Shown one piece after another: positions 34,023 to 46,488 of a stretch of DNA of 64,000 nucleotides. Source of the stretch: Adiantum capillus-veneris (lineage: Eukaryota; Streptophyta; Polypodiopsida; Polypodiales; Pteridaceae); assembly GCA_014529385.2 (NCBI GenBank), contig CM043942.1, positions 109,325,141-109,389,140 on the forward strand, read 5' to 3'. Under the pieces are notes generated by a model. That model searched no databases. It saw nothing but the letters and a program-made list of their open reading frames with translations, and had not been told where the DNA came from. The translations under genes were made by a program, and so were the position numbers. Position 1 is the stretch's first letter. The number at the start of each line of letters is the position of its first letter.

Positions 34023-35653
34023 TGTCATAAAATCTAATATCTAATATCTAACCAACCCAAATGATTCTCTCATATTAAACTGATCACTTAATGTGGAAGA
34101 ATAAACAGGAACAAGGGTTAAGATATAGACATGTGCTTATACATCTATCTCAACATGGGGCAAATGGTAAAGGGGCCCAAATGAGAGATGGTCTATCAAA
34201 GAGCAAGGCTAACCAATGGAGCATAAGACCTTAGGGTTAGCTTCATTGAAGACCTCCAATAATGTGTGTAAAAGTCCTTTGACCTTAGGTAAGCTAGGGC
34301 TGACCTTGAGGCGCGGGAACCCGACCCAGCTTGAGGTGCTTGTCCTGCTTGATGATTAAGGTGCTTGATGATTGAGGTCCTTGAGATTCTTGAGGTGCTT
34401 AATTATTGAGATGCTTGAGGTGCTTGACATGCTTGAGATGATAGGGTTGCACTTAAGGTGAGAACCTAGCCCAAGCTTAAAGTACTTAACGGCCAAGCTT
34501 GTGGTGGGAACTGGGCCTATGTATGAGGGACTTGAGGTGTCAAAAAGTCAAATATTCAATCCCACAAGGAGGGGGCGAGCCCTACATGAGGGGGGATGAG
34601 AGAGAATACCCGCACACTCACACAAGGCATGCATGGTACAAAGAAAGCAAGAGGGACACTTGTCAAGTTCCTCCTCATGTTGCCCTCATGGTGTGCCTGA
34701 AGCCTATTGGTTGGCCACCCAAGGGGTTCAATAATAATTTAGGAGATTTAATTAATTGATTTAGCATTTATCTAGCCCTCTCTTTCAAAGGGTAAAGGGG
34801 GACACTTGTCTCAAGGCTACCCTTGCTGCTTGTAATGCCTCTGCTTGTGATTGGCTAGGCCTGGAGGGGCCCAATGAGCTTCAAGCATGAGCTACAAGGG
34901 GGGGTCGACCCAAGCAAGCTAGGGGGTTGCTTAGGGGGTATACTCACTCACACACACACACACACTCACAAACACTCTCATTGTGTGCTATGCAAAGTGC
35001 AAGAGCTCCCTCTCCTTCTCCAAGCAAGTAGAGGTTGAGAGCCTACACCAACACTCTTGGATATGGAGTGCAAATCCAATCAAGAGCCATGCTTCAATGC
35101 TTAAGCTTGCCATCTCCTTCTTCTTCATTACTATGCTATTATGTATGTTAGCAACAAGAGTTATGATAAGTGAGGAACTAATTCTTTCTCCTATGAAATG
35201 TTTCTTCTTCCTCTTCCCTACCCTCATTCCCTGCTAGCTCTCTCCACCTTCGAAGATGTTTGAGGTCTTGGGACTGAGGCTTGGGATAGTTAAAGATTTC
35301 TTCAATTTTATGTTATGTATGTGATGCATGAAGCTTTCCATCTTCATTGCATCACCTAGGTCACAAGGAACACAAAGATTGTATTGTAACAAGTCTCTCT
35401 CTTAATGGGAGAAATCATAGTACAAATTTCTATTGGAGGGGGGACCGGCTCCACATAAATCCGGTCCTCAACTGTTGTCATGTTCTCTAAATTCTCTCTC
35501 TTGCAAAAGTATTGTTCATGCCAAGTTAACTAATTGCTATGATTATGTTGTTATATTCAATTATGTTCACCCGCTATGCTCACAAAGTCATTTCTCAAAA
35601 GTACTCTCATTAAGTTCCGCTACTCTCAAATTAAATAGGCTAATTCCATTACA
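34023..35653 (+). mobile_element. Solo LTR of the F-type family (copy 2) inside element D
   Basis: TGTCATAAAA...TTCCATTACA, 1631 bp, matching 4795-11896 (without copia A) and 49358-51018. It is flanked by TGTT (34019-34022, 35654-35657); one base of a 5-bp TGTTT duplication may have been lost. D coding sequence is on both sides, so this is an insertion into D. Confidence 0.85.
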
Positions 35654-36410
35654 TGTTTGAGCCATTTGAGTGGATTCAAGTTTTAGCAACAATGGATGTA
35701 TGTATAAATACGTCTATGCCTACTCAATTTTGCAATGAGGACGACTATGACATAATTCCCATACAAATGATCTCAACCCTTCACATTGAAGACGAAATTC
35801 AAGAATCCAAGGACTTGATGAAAGCTCAACAAGTCTTTTTAGAACTCTATTATGATGCAATAGATGAGTTAGAAGAACACTCAGCTACCTCAGATGATTC
35901 GGGATCAGAAAAAGAACATGTGAGATCTAAACTACTCATGAAAGGAGGGGAGGAAAACTTTTTTGACTTTCCAAACCAAAAACTGAGAAGACAGAAATGG
36001 TATAGAAAAAAAAGAGACACAGAAACTTGAAAGCTAAACCTATGCCATCAGTCTCCAGTAGAACACAGTTTTTGATGCAGATAGATGCATATGATTGTGT
36101 CAACGACAAAATCACTAGTAGATATCCTTTACATGAAAAGCAAGAAATATCAAAAAAATTGAGAAAAACGAGAAAGGAAACTCAAGAAAAACCTAAATAC
36201 CAGGATAAGAATTCAACCATGACACGAGTTGAACGGAAGAAGAAATATCAAGAGTTGAAGAAAGCTCTAAAGGAGATATATACAACTAAAATGGAAACCA
36301 CTGAGGAGGATGGTAGAGATGTAATGAGTGTTCCATCCCATTACAAGAAATATACTCTCCAAGACCAAAAAATCATAGTCAAACAACTTGTCAGGGAACT
36401 ACAAAAATAG
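35654..36410 (+). pseudogene. Element D linker between protease and RT
   Basis: Two overlapping plus-strand frames (35653-36030, 36027-36410). Acidic then Lys-rich text (DAIDELEEHSATSDDSGSE, RKKYQELKKALKEIY) with no catalytic motif. Its position between protease and RT matches the variable linker of Tat-like Pol. Confidence 0.6.
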
Positions 36411-37900
36411 GGTGAGTCCTACGAAGGACCTAAAAATGCAAAAAAGATAGATCTGGCCGAACCACGAGAAGAGCCTAGACTTGCCTACATTGCAAATGAC
36501 CTGACGGAAGAAGAAGAAGAGATTAGTTAAGCTTATTGAGAGAATACCGAGATATCTTTGCTTGGTCTTATAAGGATCTCAAGGGTGTCGATCTAGAAAT
36601 CTGTCAACATACCATACCTATGAGAGATGATGCGAAACCAAGTAGACAAAGGCCATACACATATAATGAAACATTTTTCAGGAAGATCAAAGAAGATATT
36701 GAAAAGCTAAAGGAAGCCGAATTCATTTATGAAATTGAACACACAAATTGGGTGTCTCCAATTGTGATAGTACCCAAGAAAAATGGAAAATTAAGAGTGT
36801 GTGTCAATCTCAAGAAAGTGAATGGAGCTACCATTAGAGACAACTTTCCTCTTCCAATCACTGAGCATGTTTTAGAATGCATTGCAGGAAAAGAAGCTTA
36901 CAGATTTTTAGATTGATTTTTGGGATACAATCAACTTTTGGTTGATCCCAAAGATCAGCATAAAACTGCCTTTGCAACTGAATGGGTATTTTTGCCTGTC
37001 GGGTTATGCCTTTTGGGTTAACTAATGCTCCTGCCACCTTTCAAAGATTGATGAGCCATGCTTTTAAAGAATATCTTCGAAATTTCTTGGAAGTATATGG
37101 ATGATCTATGCGTACATTCGTCAATCCGGACTGATCATTTTGAGCACCTCAAAAAGGTATTCGAAAAATGTAGACTTTATAGGATTTGGTTAAATCCTGA
37201 AAAGTGCACATTTATGGGTAGACAAGGAAAAATTCTTGGACATATAGTATCTAAAAATGGAATAGCCACTAATATGGATAAAATTCATGTTATTGCTGAT
37301 TTGCCTAGACCGACAACAGTCAAGGGGGTTCAAGCCTTCATGGGACATTGTGAATATTACAAATAGTTCATTTACATGTACGCTATAATTGCAAAACCCA
37401 TGTATATCTTGATTACACTCTTTCAATGGATTGATAAGTGTGAAGAATCCTTCATGAAGCTTAAGCAAGCTCTCACTTCAGCTCCAATATTGAAAGCACC
37501 AAATTGGAATACGACGTTCCACATACATGTAGATGCTTCCAATTTTGCCATCAAGTGTATACTAGCTCAACCAAGAGATAGTAAATTGATTTTCCTATTT
37601 CTTATGCTAGCAGACAGTTGAATATGACAGTAAAAAACTATACAACTACCAAAAGGGAAGGATTAAGGATGATCTATGCCGTGAAAAAGTATAGGCATGA
37701 TCTATTAGCTAACAAATTTGTGTTCTTTGTGGACCACCAAGCCTTATTGTACTTGGTCAATAAGCCATGCAGCATAGGAAGAACAGTGAGATGGTTCATC
37801 ATTCTTTGGAATTTGATTTCACAGTAGTTGTGAAAAAGGGTCCCACTCATCAAAGAGCAAATCATTTGTCAAGGATTGTTTCAGGAGAACCACATAAGGG
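36411..37900 (+). pseudogene. Element D reverse transcriptase and RNase H
   Basis: RT starts about 36536 (LLREYRDIFAWSYKDLKG) and continues HTIPMRDDAKPSRQRPY, WVSPIVIVPKKNGKLRVCV, IAGKEAYRFLD then TGA at 36914. After it come GYNQLLVDPKDQHKTAF, the catalytic YMDD (near 37096) and LNPEKCTFMGRQGKILGHIV. RNase H follows (FHIHVDASNFAIKC, YTTTKREGLRMIYAVKKYRH, FVDHQALLYLVN). At least four stops and several frameshifts. Wording and order fit Tat-clade Ty3/gypsy Pol. Confidence 0.88.
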
Positions 37901-39575
37901 AATAGACGATGATCTACCAGATGCATATCTGTTCTCCGTAGAAATGACACCTCGATGGTCAGAAAACATGGTATCCTTGATGACCATAGCTGAAGTGGAT
38001 TTGCAAATACCACTTCCCATTATAATCGGATTAATTGAGCAATCAGCTATGTATCAATTACTAGTTGGAAGGTTGTACAAAAGAAATCGAGACTGAATAT
38101 TGCTTTTATAAATTAATCATAAGGAGAAAACCCAATACGTAAGTTAAACACATATTATCGTAGTAGGACTTCACTTTGTGGAAGACCAAACTATGCAAAG
38201 GATCTTGAGACTTGGAGTATTTTGGCCAACTATGAGGAGGGGTGTTCATTTTTTTGTGAAAATTTGTCCTCAATCAAAAACAAGCACCCATACCTCATGT
38301 GACATTGTTCCAAATATCACTTGTTCCTAAGTGGAGTAAATATCTAGTTACTTACTTATCAAGTCGAACATTTCCTGAGGATATGAGTAAATGCCATCAA
38401 AGAGCAATTGAAACTGAAGCAAGAGACCATGATCTTATTGAAAACCAATTGTATCGGAGAGGTAAGGATCAACATCTGCATCTTTGTGAAAATGAATACG
38501 AATATAATCCCATTATAGAACAAGCACATGCTGGATTAGCTAGAGGTCACTTCTCTAGTGAAACCACCACAAGAGCAATCTTAATGGCAGGCATATGGTG
38601 GCCAACACTTTTTGCAGATGCCAAGGAATATGTTCGAAGATGTCATGCATGTCAACGAGCTAAAATGCCAACCCATGTAGATAGCATGCCCTTAAGATCA
38701 ATGATGGGGGCTAAAGCTTTTGCAAAATGGGGTATAGACTTTGTTGGGCCAATACAGCCACCTGCTTATAGAACCCAAGCTCAATATATCATTATAGCTA
38801 CGGACTATTTGACCAAGCGGGCCGAGACTAAAGCAACTCAAAAGAATGACGCCAAAACCACAGCCACATTCTTATATGAGAATGTGCTCACAAGATATGG
38901 ATTGCCAATAGAAATTTTCAGTGATAGGGGAACTCATTCCTCAATGAGATAATTGAATATCTGCTTAATGAATTTATGGTTGTCCATAACAAATCAGCTC
39001 CCTATCACCCACAAGCAAATGGACAAGCTGAGCATACGAATAAAATACTTAGCTTGGTATTGACTAAAGTGGTTAGTTCAGGACGGACAAATTGGGAAAT
39101 GAATCTCCATGCTTCTCTATGGGCTTATCGAGTTTCAATCAAAACAGCTTTAAATGCTACACCCTTTAACCTTGTTTATGGTCTTGATGCCATACTGCCG
39201 ATAGAATTTCTATTACCAATACTAAGGTTAGCTAAGGATCTTGAGTGGTTCGGACACGAATTGTCAGAGAGGCTTGAAGATTTAGAAAACCTTGATGAGC
39301 AAAGGCTAACTGTTGTAGCTTACATCTATGCACAAAAGCGGAAACAAAAACAATTTTTTGATTCCCATCTAATTACAAAAATCTTCAAAAAAGGGGACTT
39401 AATTTTAATCTATTCCTTTAAGCAACACATTCCTAAGTTTAAGAAAACGGGAAATGGACCATTTATCATTGAAGTTGTATCTCCAAGTGGAGAAATTAAG
39501 TTGTCCACCCTAGATGGCGAACCAATGGCTAATTGGATTAGTGATGCCGTTTATAGAAGTACAATTTTCTGCTAA
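37901..39575 (+). pseudogene. Element D integrase
   Basis: After a damaged linker (37901-38298) an open frame 38299-38952 carries the HHCC zinc region (QAHAGLARGHFSSE..., RRCHACQRAK) and the first two catalytic Asp contexts (WGIDFVGPIQPP, EIFSDRGTHS). After a frameshift, 38976-39575 carries the third (HPQANGQAEHTNKILS) and the C-terminal domain (FKKGDLILIYSF, GNGPFIIEVVSPSGEIKL). No chromodomain follows, in line with Tat elements rather than chromoviruses. Confidence 0.88.
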
Positions 39576-39736
39576 CCAACGAATTGCTAGAAAAGATACA
39601 TGTAGCTAAGTAAAGAAAGATAAAACAACAGCAGGTTATTGATGAAGCCCAAGAGGAAGCTCGGCTTCGAGTACTCAAAAGGAAAGCTGCTCTCAAAATC
39701 AACAAATACCTATTCCCATCAACACTCTGGAACTAG

Positions 39737-40456
39737 ATGACCGGACTATGGGAATTGCAGAAAGATGCAGTGTCAACAGATGATGAATGGTTAGATGGAG
39801 TGGACCTTCGCATCAAAGTACAACTGAACAATCATAGCACAAATGCATTGGTCAATACAGGATCTCGAGTAAATGCTGTCAATTATTCCATGTACAAGAA
39901 AGCAACAAGTCAATCCTTGACAGCAGCAATATCTACTATTAAAGGATGCAACTAGAACCCAACACCGATATTGGGAGTAGTCAATTTAATTGTGATAGTA
40001 CATGGATGTTCATGCCCTCATTAATTTGTATGCTTACTAGATCAACACATGAATGAAACAATGATTCTTGAAATCTCATGGATGTGGACGTACAAGGCAG
40101 TACCAGATTGGGATACCAATCAGCTCAAGCTATCACCTAAAGGCGGACAACTCATTGCACCGAGCAAAGAGGAATGGAAAGGAGGTTACCAGCAGAGCAA
40201 ACCACGAAGCAATCAATCTTCACCATCCTATAGAAAATCAAATGCTACAAGTAGCATTCAAGGAGTCATGCAAATTTGGGTACCAAAAGCACAACTTAAG
40301 GACAAGCCGATTAAGCTTTGGGTGCCCAAAACATCATCTACAATACCAAAGACGGTTCCAAGGTTCAAAACACAAAGAAGTGCATCTTCAAGCAAGGAAA
40401 CTAACAGAAATGGATTTGGAAGAAAAAGGAGCACTTATCTTCTTCGCAAACTGTAA
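39737..40456 (+). pseudogene. Second retropepsin-like domain of element D, 3' of integrase
   Basis: One frame interrupted by two stops near 39953 and 40027. N-terminal part VQLNNHSTNALVNTGSRVNA has the D-T-G-S motif of aspartic proteases with Asp changed to Asn (NTGS, 39854-39865). Further on come PTPILGVVNLIVIV and MILEISWMWTYKAVPDWD, then QLKLSPKGG, matching the flap and ILG..W..DW....L pattern of clan AA proteases. A basic, Ser-rich tail follows. It is distinct from the protease at 33.4 kb. Function in D unknown. Confidence 0.65.
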
Positions 40457-42210
40457 AACTGATGAAGCAATGGAGAGTTAAGTCTCAGCAGACTCAACCA
40501 CAACATTCTGACCAAGAGAAGCCAAGACACAAATGGCGGGTAAAAGCTCAACAACAATCACTATTGATACCAACACCTCAGGAAATCAGCGTGCCAAAGC
40601 ATCCTGATGGTACAATCAAGCAAAGAGCACACATGCTACAAGATTTTCTCTTTGGAAGATAGCAAAAGAAAACCTTGACATCAGAAACCCTTGAGTTAAT
40701 CACTCAAGACCCAACTCTTGCACAACATAATGGTTTTAAATGCATTGATCTTCAAAGCATGGTAGAGCCAACCAAGGCTATGCATAGACACGATTGTTCA
40801 ACCCATGCACACAGTCGTCCCGGAGTACGCCATCTAGGAGGGGTGGAAGGGAACTAAGTAATTAAGGGCAATGTTTGAAGAGGGAGGAAATTTTTTGATG
40901 TTAACGTGTGATTGTTTGCAAAGTTAATGCCCTTATAAATCATCAATAGGGAAAATTTAACTAATAACATTTCCCCGATGAGTGTAAATAGTGTATATAC
41001 TACGAGAAAAAATGGTATTTTTTGGTTATTTTTCATCGTTTTTCTTGATATTGGGACTTAAAAATGGAAAAATCCAACAAAAAACAAAAAAGCTGTGTTT
41101 TTCAATGGATTTTCTTAATTATTGGATTTTCACTTAGCTTTTTAGCGCATTTTGTTATTTTCTTTGATTTTTCAATAAACAGATCAAAAATTAATAATAA
41201 ATAGCAAATGAGCTCAGGTAGAAAAACTGAAGATACGTTGATGATCAGAAGGACAAGACAGACATGCACAAAAAATTTCAATCACATCAACAGATGGAAG
41301 CAGGAAGCCTAAATTAGGAGGCCAAGGCCTACTTTCGCAAATTCTTGCAGAATGAGCTACCGAAATCCAATTTTTGAGTCTAACATAGATTTCACGGCTT
41401 AGTAGGACTAACAGGGGAATTTGGGGAAAAATGGTTTGGGAAGTCCGAGTATAGATATCCAAGGTAGTCTAAAATCACCTCATTTCCACTAGTTGCCCTT
41501 GGAGAAGAGAGCTTTCGACCTTCTTCGCGCGCGATTTCTGGAGTCCACAGTTGTCTGTTTACAGCACCGTCTCACACGAGACATGAGGGGTAACTTCAAT
41601 GCTTATCAATGATCACTTCTGTATGGCCGGTAGCCAGTCTAAGCCCGAGGAAAAAACCCTAGAATCTGAGCAGTGCACGAAGTCCTACGACCAAAAGTTG
41701 ACCATAGCAGCCTGTTAGCTCAACCAAATCGGACAAGACTTGAGCTGTAGCATGCCCCTATATAATAGAACACGTATATATCATCAAATGACCATTTGGC
41801 AGGGGTCGAGGGGGGTCCCAAGTAGAAAAGCTAGATTTTTGTCAAATGCCAGAATTAGATTCTGACTCCACAGACAGCTTATAGACTGGGTCTATACGCA
41901 ATGCACATGGATAGTTTCATGAAAACAATGAAGGCAACCTCTCAAAAAGCAGAAAACAGCTCGAAGGCTACAAAGCGTCAAATTTGACATATGAAGTCAA
42001 ACTGACTGCCAAAACTGGATGGGTAGCTTCAGGACTATGTAGCGGACAAGTCCATAGCTTCAAAGTGACTAACCAACTCCACAAGCCATGTAGTTACAAA
42101 AACCGGTGATTTCAGAGTTGACAAAGTACGAAGTGATGCCGACACGACAAAACTTTACCAAATTCAATTTAGGACTTGTTTTAGGTGTATTAGGTGAAAA
42201 ATTGTCAAGT
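40457..42210 (+). other. Element D spacer between second protease and array 2
   Basis: No convincing coding sequence. Includes 40738-40817, the partner of the inverted 78-bp segment at 23466-23545. Confidence 0.5.
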
Positions 42211-42233
42211 TTAGCAAAAAAAGTTAACTGCTA

Positions 42234-42835
42234 TAAATAATCATGATTATTTACTTTTGTACCTTTTTGGCTTGAAAATGGTACCTTCTCTTCACCTATC
42301 ACTTGTACACACCTATTACACGCCACATTTCAAGTATGAGCCAAAATGATCAAGGAAAACTTGGAAAATTGTCAAAAAACGCAAAGAAGTCCTTCGAATC
42401 CAAATTTTGAGTTATCTGTCACATTTTTTGATCCAAATCACCTCATATCTCATACACAGAGTCTACATCATGCTTACAACCAAGTTGCACCAAAAATGTC
42501 CATTTTTTATATAAAAAAAAGTTAATAATCGCGATTATTTACTTTCTTGCCAAAATGGGGGAGAATTGCAACTTTGACCTTATGGGACCAAAGCTATGAT
42601 GTCCCAAGTCTACTGACCAAGTTTGAGAAAATTTGGATCCCAAAATCTCAAAATATCTTTATATCTACTGTTTTAGAGACTGAAAGCCTAAATCTGGCAC
42701 CATTTTCACCCAGCACACTCAAATGAGCCCACACTTCACTCAGAGCACATAAATGTTATATATTTCAAGCCTATCATGTCAAAAATGCAAAAAGTTGGAA
42801 AATTTTCTCAGCTGTAAATAATCGTGATTATTTAC
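42234..42835. repeat. Element D repeat array 2 with AAAGTAAATAATC palindromes
   Basis: Palindromes at 42234-42253 (9-bp arms), 42518-42545 (13-bp arms, one mismatch) and 42814-42835 (10-bp arms). Centres are 288 and 293 bp apart, the same spacing as in array 1. The array stops about 190 bp before the extra coding block at 43024. Confidence 0.8.
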
Positions 42836-43023
42836 ATTTGTTGAAAATTTTTGCTTGAACTTTATGATTTTGATCTTTACATGTTTTTATGCATCTATGC
42901 ATGTTCCAAAAATGATTTGAAGCAAATTGGACTCAATTTGTCAGCAATTCAAACTCAAGGACATTTCAGAGCGGAATTTGCAGAATTTTCTAACTTTGGC
43001 ACTGTATTCACTTAACAGGAGCA

Positions 43024-46000
43024 ATGCAAGCGGTCGAGAAGGCCAAGAAAAGGGTGTCCCAAAAAGAGAAGTTGCAAGAGCTGCCACCCTACCAATTGCA
43101 CCCAAGTTCAGTAAAGACGACCAAGGCAACATACTTGTCCAGAGAACAACTTGATGAAAACAATACCACAATTTTCACAAGCAGGTTCAAAAGTGAAGAA
43201 GGACACCAAGTAGAGCTGTAACTGCTACCGAAAGAGATCTATGATGTCGCTGCAAAGCCAAAGACAAAAGAATCCAACAGAAGGCTGGGCCTCAGGGACT
43301 TCTACGACCAGGAACCATGCGGCGTAGATTTCCAGAAATCCTATGAGCTATTGTCTACAATTAAAGAGGATGGATCAGTCCAAATCACTGACCAACAAGG
43401 GCAAAAAGTAGAAGTGGTGATCACAAAAGAAATTGTGCCCGAGGCACTAAAGTTGCCTACTGAAAGGATGACAATGCGGGCGAGAGATAGAAAGACAACA
43501 AACACATTCACCAAGGACACTGCTGCTGCAACTTTTGCCGACCTCATCCAAAGGCAAGTGGAAGAACCAATACGCTTGTATCCTCAACACTTCCACTTTT
43601 TAGCAAAAAGACCACCAAGGTATACCATCCCAAATCATGCAATTGCGACTACAAGGCAACCGATTGATCACGCGCAGTATGTGCTAACAACGCTAAAGGG
43701 CACCAAGAAAGAAGAAAAAATCACCTATCTGGACGCGCTTGAAGTACTGACAAGAATAGCAAACCATGCTATTGGCATGGCCAACAATTTTCCGCCTACC
43801 CCAGATCAGAACACATGGATTGTGTCTGCACAGCCTTTTCCCAGAACCACACGTTTGTCAAAGAGAGTTTACAATTCAGATGAAGAATCGGCAGAAAGCT
43901 CTCATGAAGCTCATAACAGTGAGAGTTCAGACAATGAGGAGAGAAGGGCCAAAATAGAAGAGATGAAGAAGAAAGCCGTAGTTGCACACCAACAGGAACC
44001 TCAACAGAAGAAGGCGAGGTTTGAAAGAGAAAAACAAACTTACGAAAAAAGTCACCAAGCTGCAGGTGAGGACCCGAAAAGGTGGATTCCAAAAGACATA
44101 AGGGGTCCCAAAACCAAAAACCCTGCAAGGAAAGAAGCAAAGGATCCCACAGATTTCCTTGAAAGAATGTATGCGGAGGCAAAAGCAATAAAGCTAAAAG
44201 AAGCTGAGAGAAAAGCAAGAGAAGATGCAACAGAACAACAAAGACAGGCAGAGGCTACGGAACAAGGTGAGATACATCACTATGAGGAGGACATGTCTCT
44301 GAAGCCAACCTCACTTGTTACGGAGTAGGAAGACCATCCGATGCTAAGCCCTCGCCCTTCACCAACAGTTAGACCCAATGAGGGTGAGGAAGCCAAGGAA
44401 AAAGAGCATGAACACCAGGAATAAGCAGCAACCAAATTTGAGCAGTCCAAAGCAACAGACGCAGAGGCCACGCCATCTATGACCACCCCACAAGAAACAG
44501 CCAAGGCATTCACGATGCCTCAAGAATCAAAAGCAGCCGAGGCAATTGCACAGCCTCAAGGAGAGGAAGGACCCTGCCGCCACAACCACAAGTAGCCACC
44601 ACAAAACCACCTAAAGAGCCACAAATCAAAACGGTTGGAACATCAAGGTAGCTTATAGAGTCTGAAGAGTGGGAAACAAATGACAAAGTCATCTTGCAAG
44701 TAAATGAATATGCCAAGCAGATGTTGGTGATGATAAAAAAAATGCAAACAGCAGCACTTAGCCGCAGTGCTAAGGATAGAGAGCTGGAGATGGTCATCGA
44801 TGCTCTACAAGGAGAGTTAGATGACAAGAGGAATGTCATCTCAGATCTACAGAGAGAGATCAAAGAGATAAAGGATGAGACAGAATAGCACTAGCTGGCC
44901 AAAGAGAAGCAGCAAAAAGAAATGGAGGAGCTGGACAAACTTCTCACCAATTTATCAGATGCCTGCAAGACCAAAGATCAACAGCGGATAGAGGTAACAA
45001 AGGAACTCCTAACCACAACTCTGTCAGTACAGAAGATCCAAGTGCATCTCAATGTAGCGAACGCTTCTTTGCAATACTCAGAGCAAAGGATCAATGATCA
45101 GGCAATTGTTTTGAGATAGATCAGAGAAAATCCTGTTGTCGCTTCCATAAAAGGTACAGATGAAGTATATAAAGCTTTGGAAAAGAAAAACAAGTATCTC
45201 AAGCTAGAGCTAAAGCTAGAGCAATCATAGAGAAGAGACCTTGCACTCATGCGGGTACAATAAGAAGAATGATTGCTTAAGGAGATAGCTGAGCTAAAAA
45301 GAGTCAATCAGCTGCTGTTAAGAGAGGGAGAACCAATGACACAAGAAGAATCTAGTACCTCTGAGCAACCAAGTGTTAAAATTCCCTCAGTTTCTTTTGC
45401 TGAGATGGAAACACATCCGACACAAGGGCTAGGAGGAGGAGAAGATTTTCAGGTACCACTCATAGATGCTGACCAAGTGCACATGGTACAACTATCTAAA
45501 GCTGAGGAAGATGCACTCAAGGAGCAAGTTGCCCAAGAGACAGATGCAGAATGGAAAGCAGTAATGGATTGGGAGTTGAGAGTTCTCCATTCAGTCAATG
45601 TCACTCAACTCACTCCCAACCAAATCAATGCACAATGACATCAACAATCATTACCATATCCTTTGATCAAGGTAGAGCTGTTACATGTAAAAGAAAGACT
45701 ATATAAGATATGCAAGCAGAAGGCATAGAGGATGTCTACCCCAAGTGGAGAAAGAGCTGGTTGAACAAGAATCCAAGATATCTGATTCTGTTCACGAGAG
45801 CACCTACAGCCCTTCAGAAAGACCCAACCTTTTGTCATGTACCACGGGTAAGGACATGTCAAGCACGTGAAGCACTGAATAAGAAGCGGCCTACATGGCT
45901 AAACTATCCACGATTGCTAGCTCCAGAGCAGGGAACAACGACAGAGGAATACATGGTGAAAACCCTAACGGGTGCCATGACCTTCTTCAAGAGTCTTCCT

Positions 46001-46449
46001 GACCTTCCATGTGCCATGCTATATAAAATTTGTCAAATGCTGCTCACATGTATTGAAGCTTTTCATGAGCCAGAGCAAGCAGGAGCACCATGGATGTCAT
46101 TCCTCGAAGGCAATAAGGGTCTCTGCTGCGACGTAAGCAGCCAGCCTTTCGAAGAAGTCCTTTATGGCTTCTACGCCCGATGCATGTTTTTGCCATCAAG
46201 CAATATGTTGGCGTTTGAGGAAGCATTTTTTATAGGGTTCTTCACTTGGCAAACAAAGATATTGGGCCAGTGATAAGCAACCTAACATCCAGATTTGTTG
46301 GCTACTCAGCCATTGAGCTTAAAAACACGGTCACCATGCAGTTCTTGCAGGTTCCTGACAAAGAGAGACGATGCAGATATGAGAAAGTTCTCCCCGCGCT
46401 TAAAGATTGCCTCGCCAGCCATCAACCTGGAGATTACTTCATCCCATGA
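43024..46449 (+). pseudogene. Extra coding block of element D, family not recognised
   Basis: A decayed plus-strand reading region of about 1,100 codons, between array 2 and the 3' LTR. Part 1 (43024-44328) is one frame with a single TAA at 43219. It has YDVAAKPKTKESNRRLGLRD, an LKLP segment and ITYLDALEVLTRIANHAIGM, then a Lys/Glu-rich tail. Part 2 (about 44640-45638) is one frame with several stops and is heptad-like, probably coiled coil (LEMVIDALQGELDDKRNV). Part 3 (45710-46449, two frames) has a Trp/Cys-containing globular text (FEEVLYGFYARCMFLP). There is no signal peptide or clear membrane segment, so an envelope-like role is not supported. The first codon lies just after TTCACTTAACAG (ends 43019), a possible splice acceptor. 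It might be distantly related to plant transposon-associated proteins, but I cannot name one. Confidence 0.6.
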
Positions 46450-46475
46450 AGCTGTGTCAAGGGATGACACAGCCG

Positions 46476-46488
46476 AGGAGGGGGAGAA
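46476..46488 (+). other. Element D polypurine tract
   Basis: GAGGAGGGGGAGAA directly before the TG that opens the 3' LTR. Confidence 0.8.
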
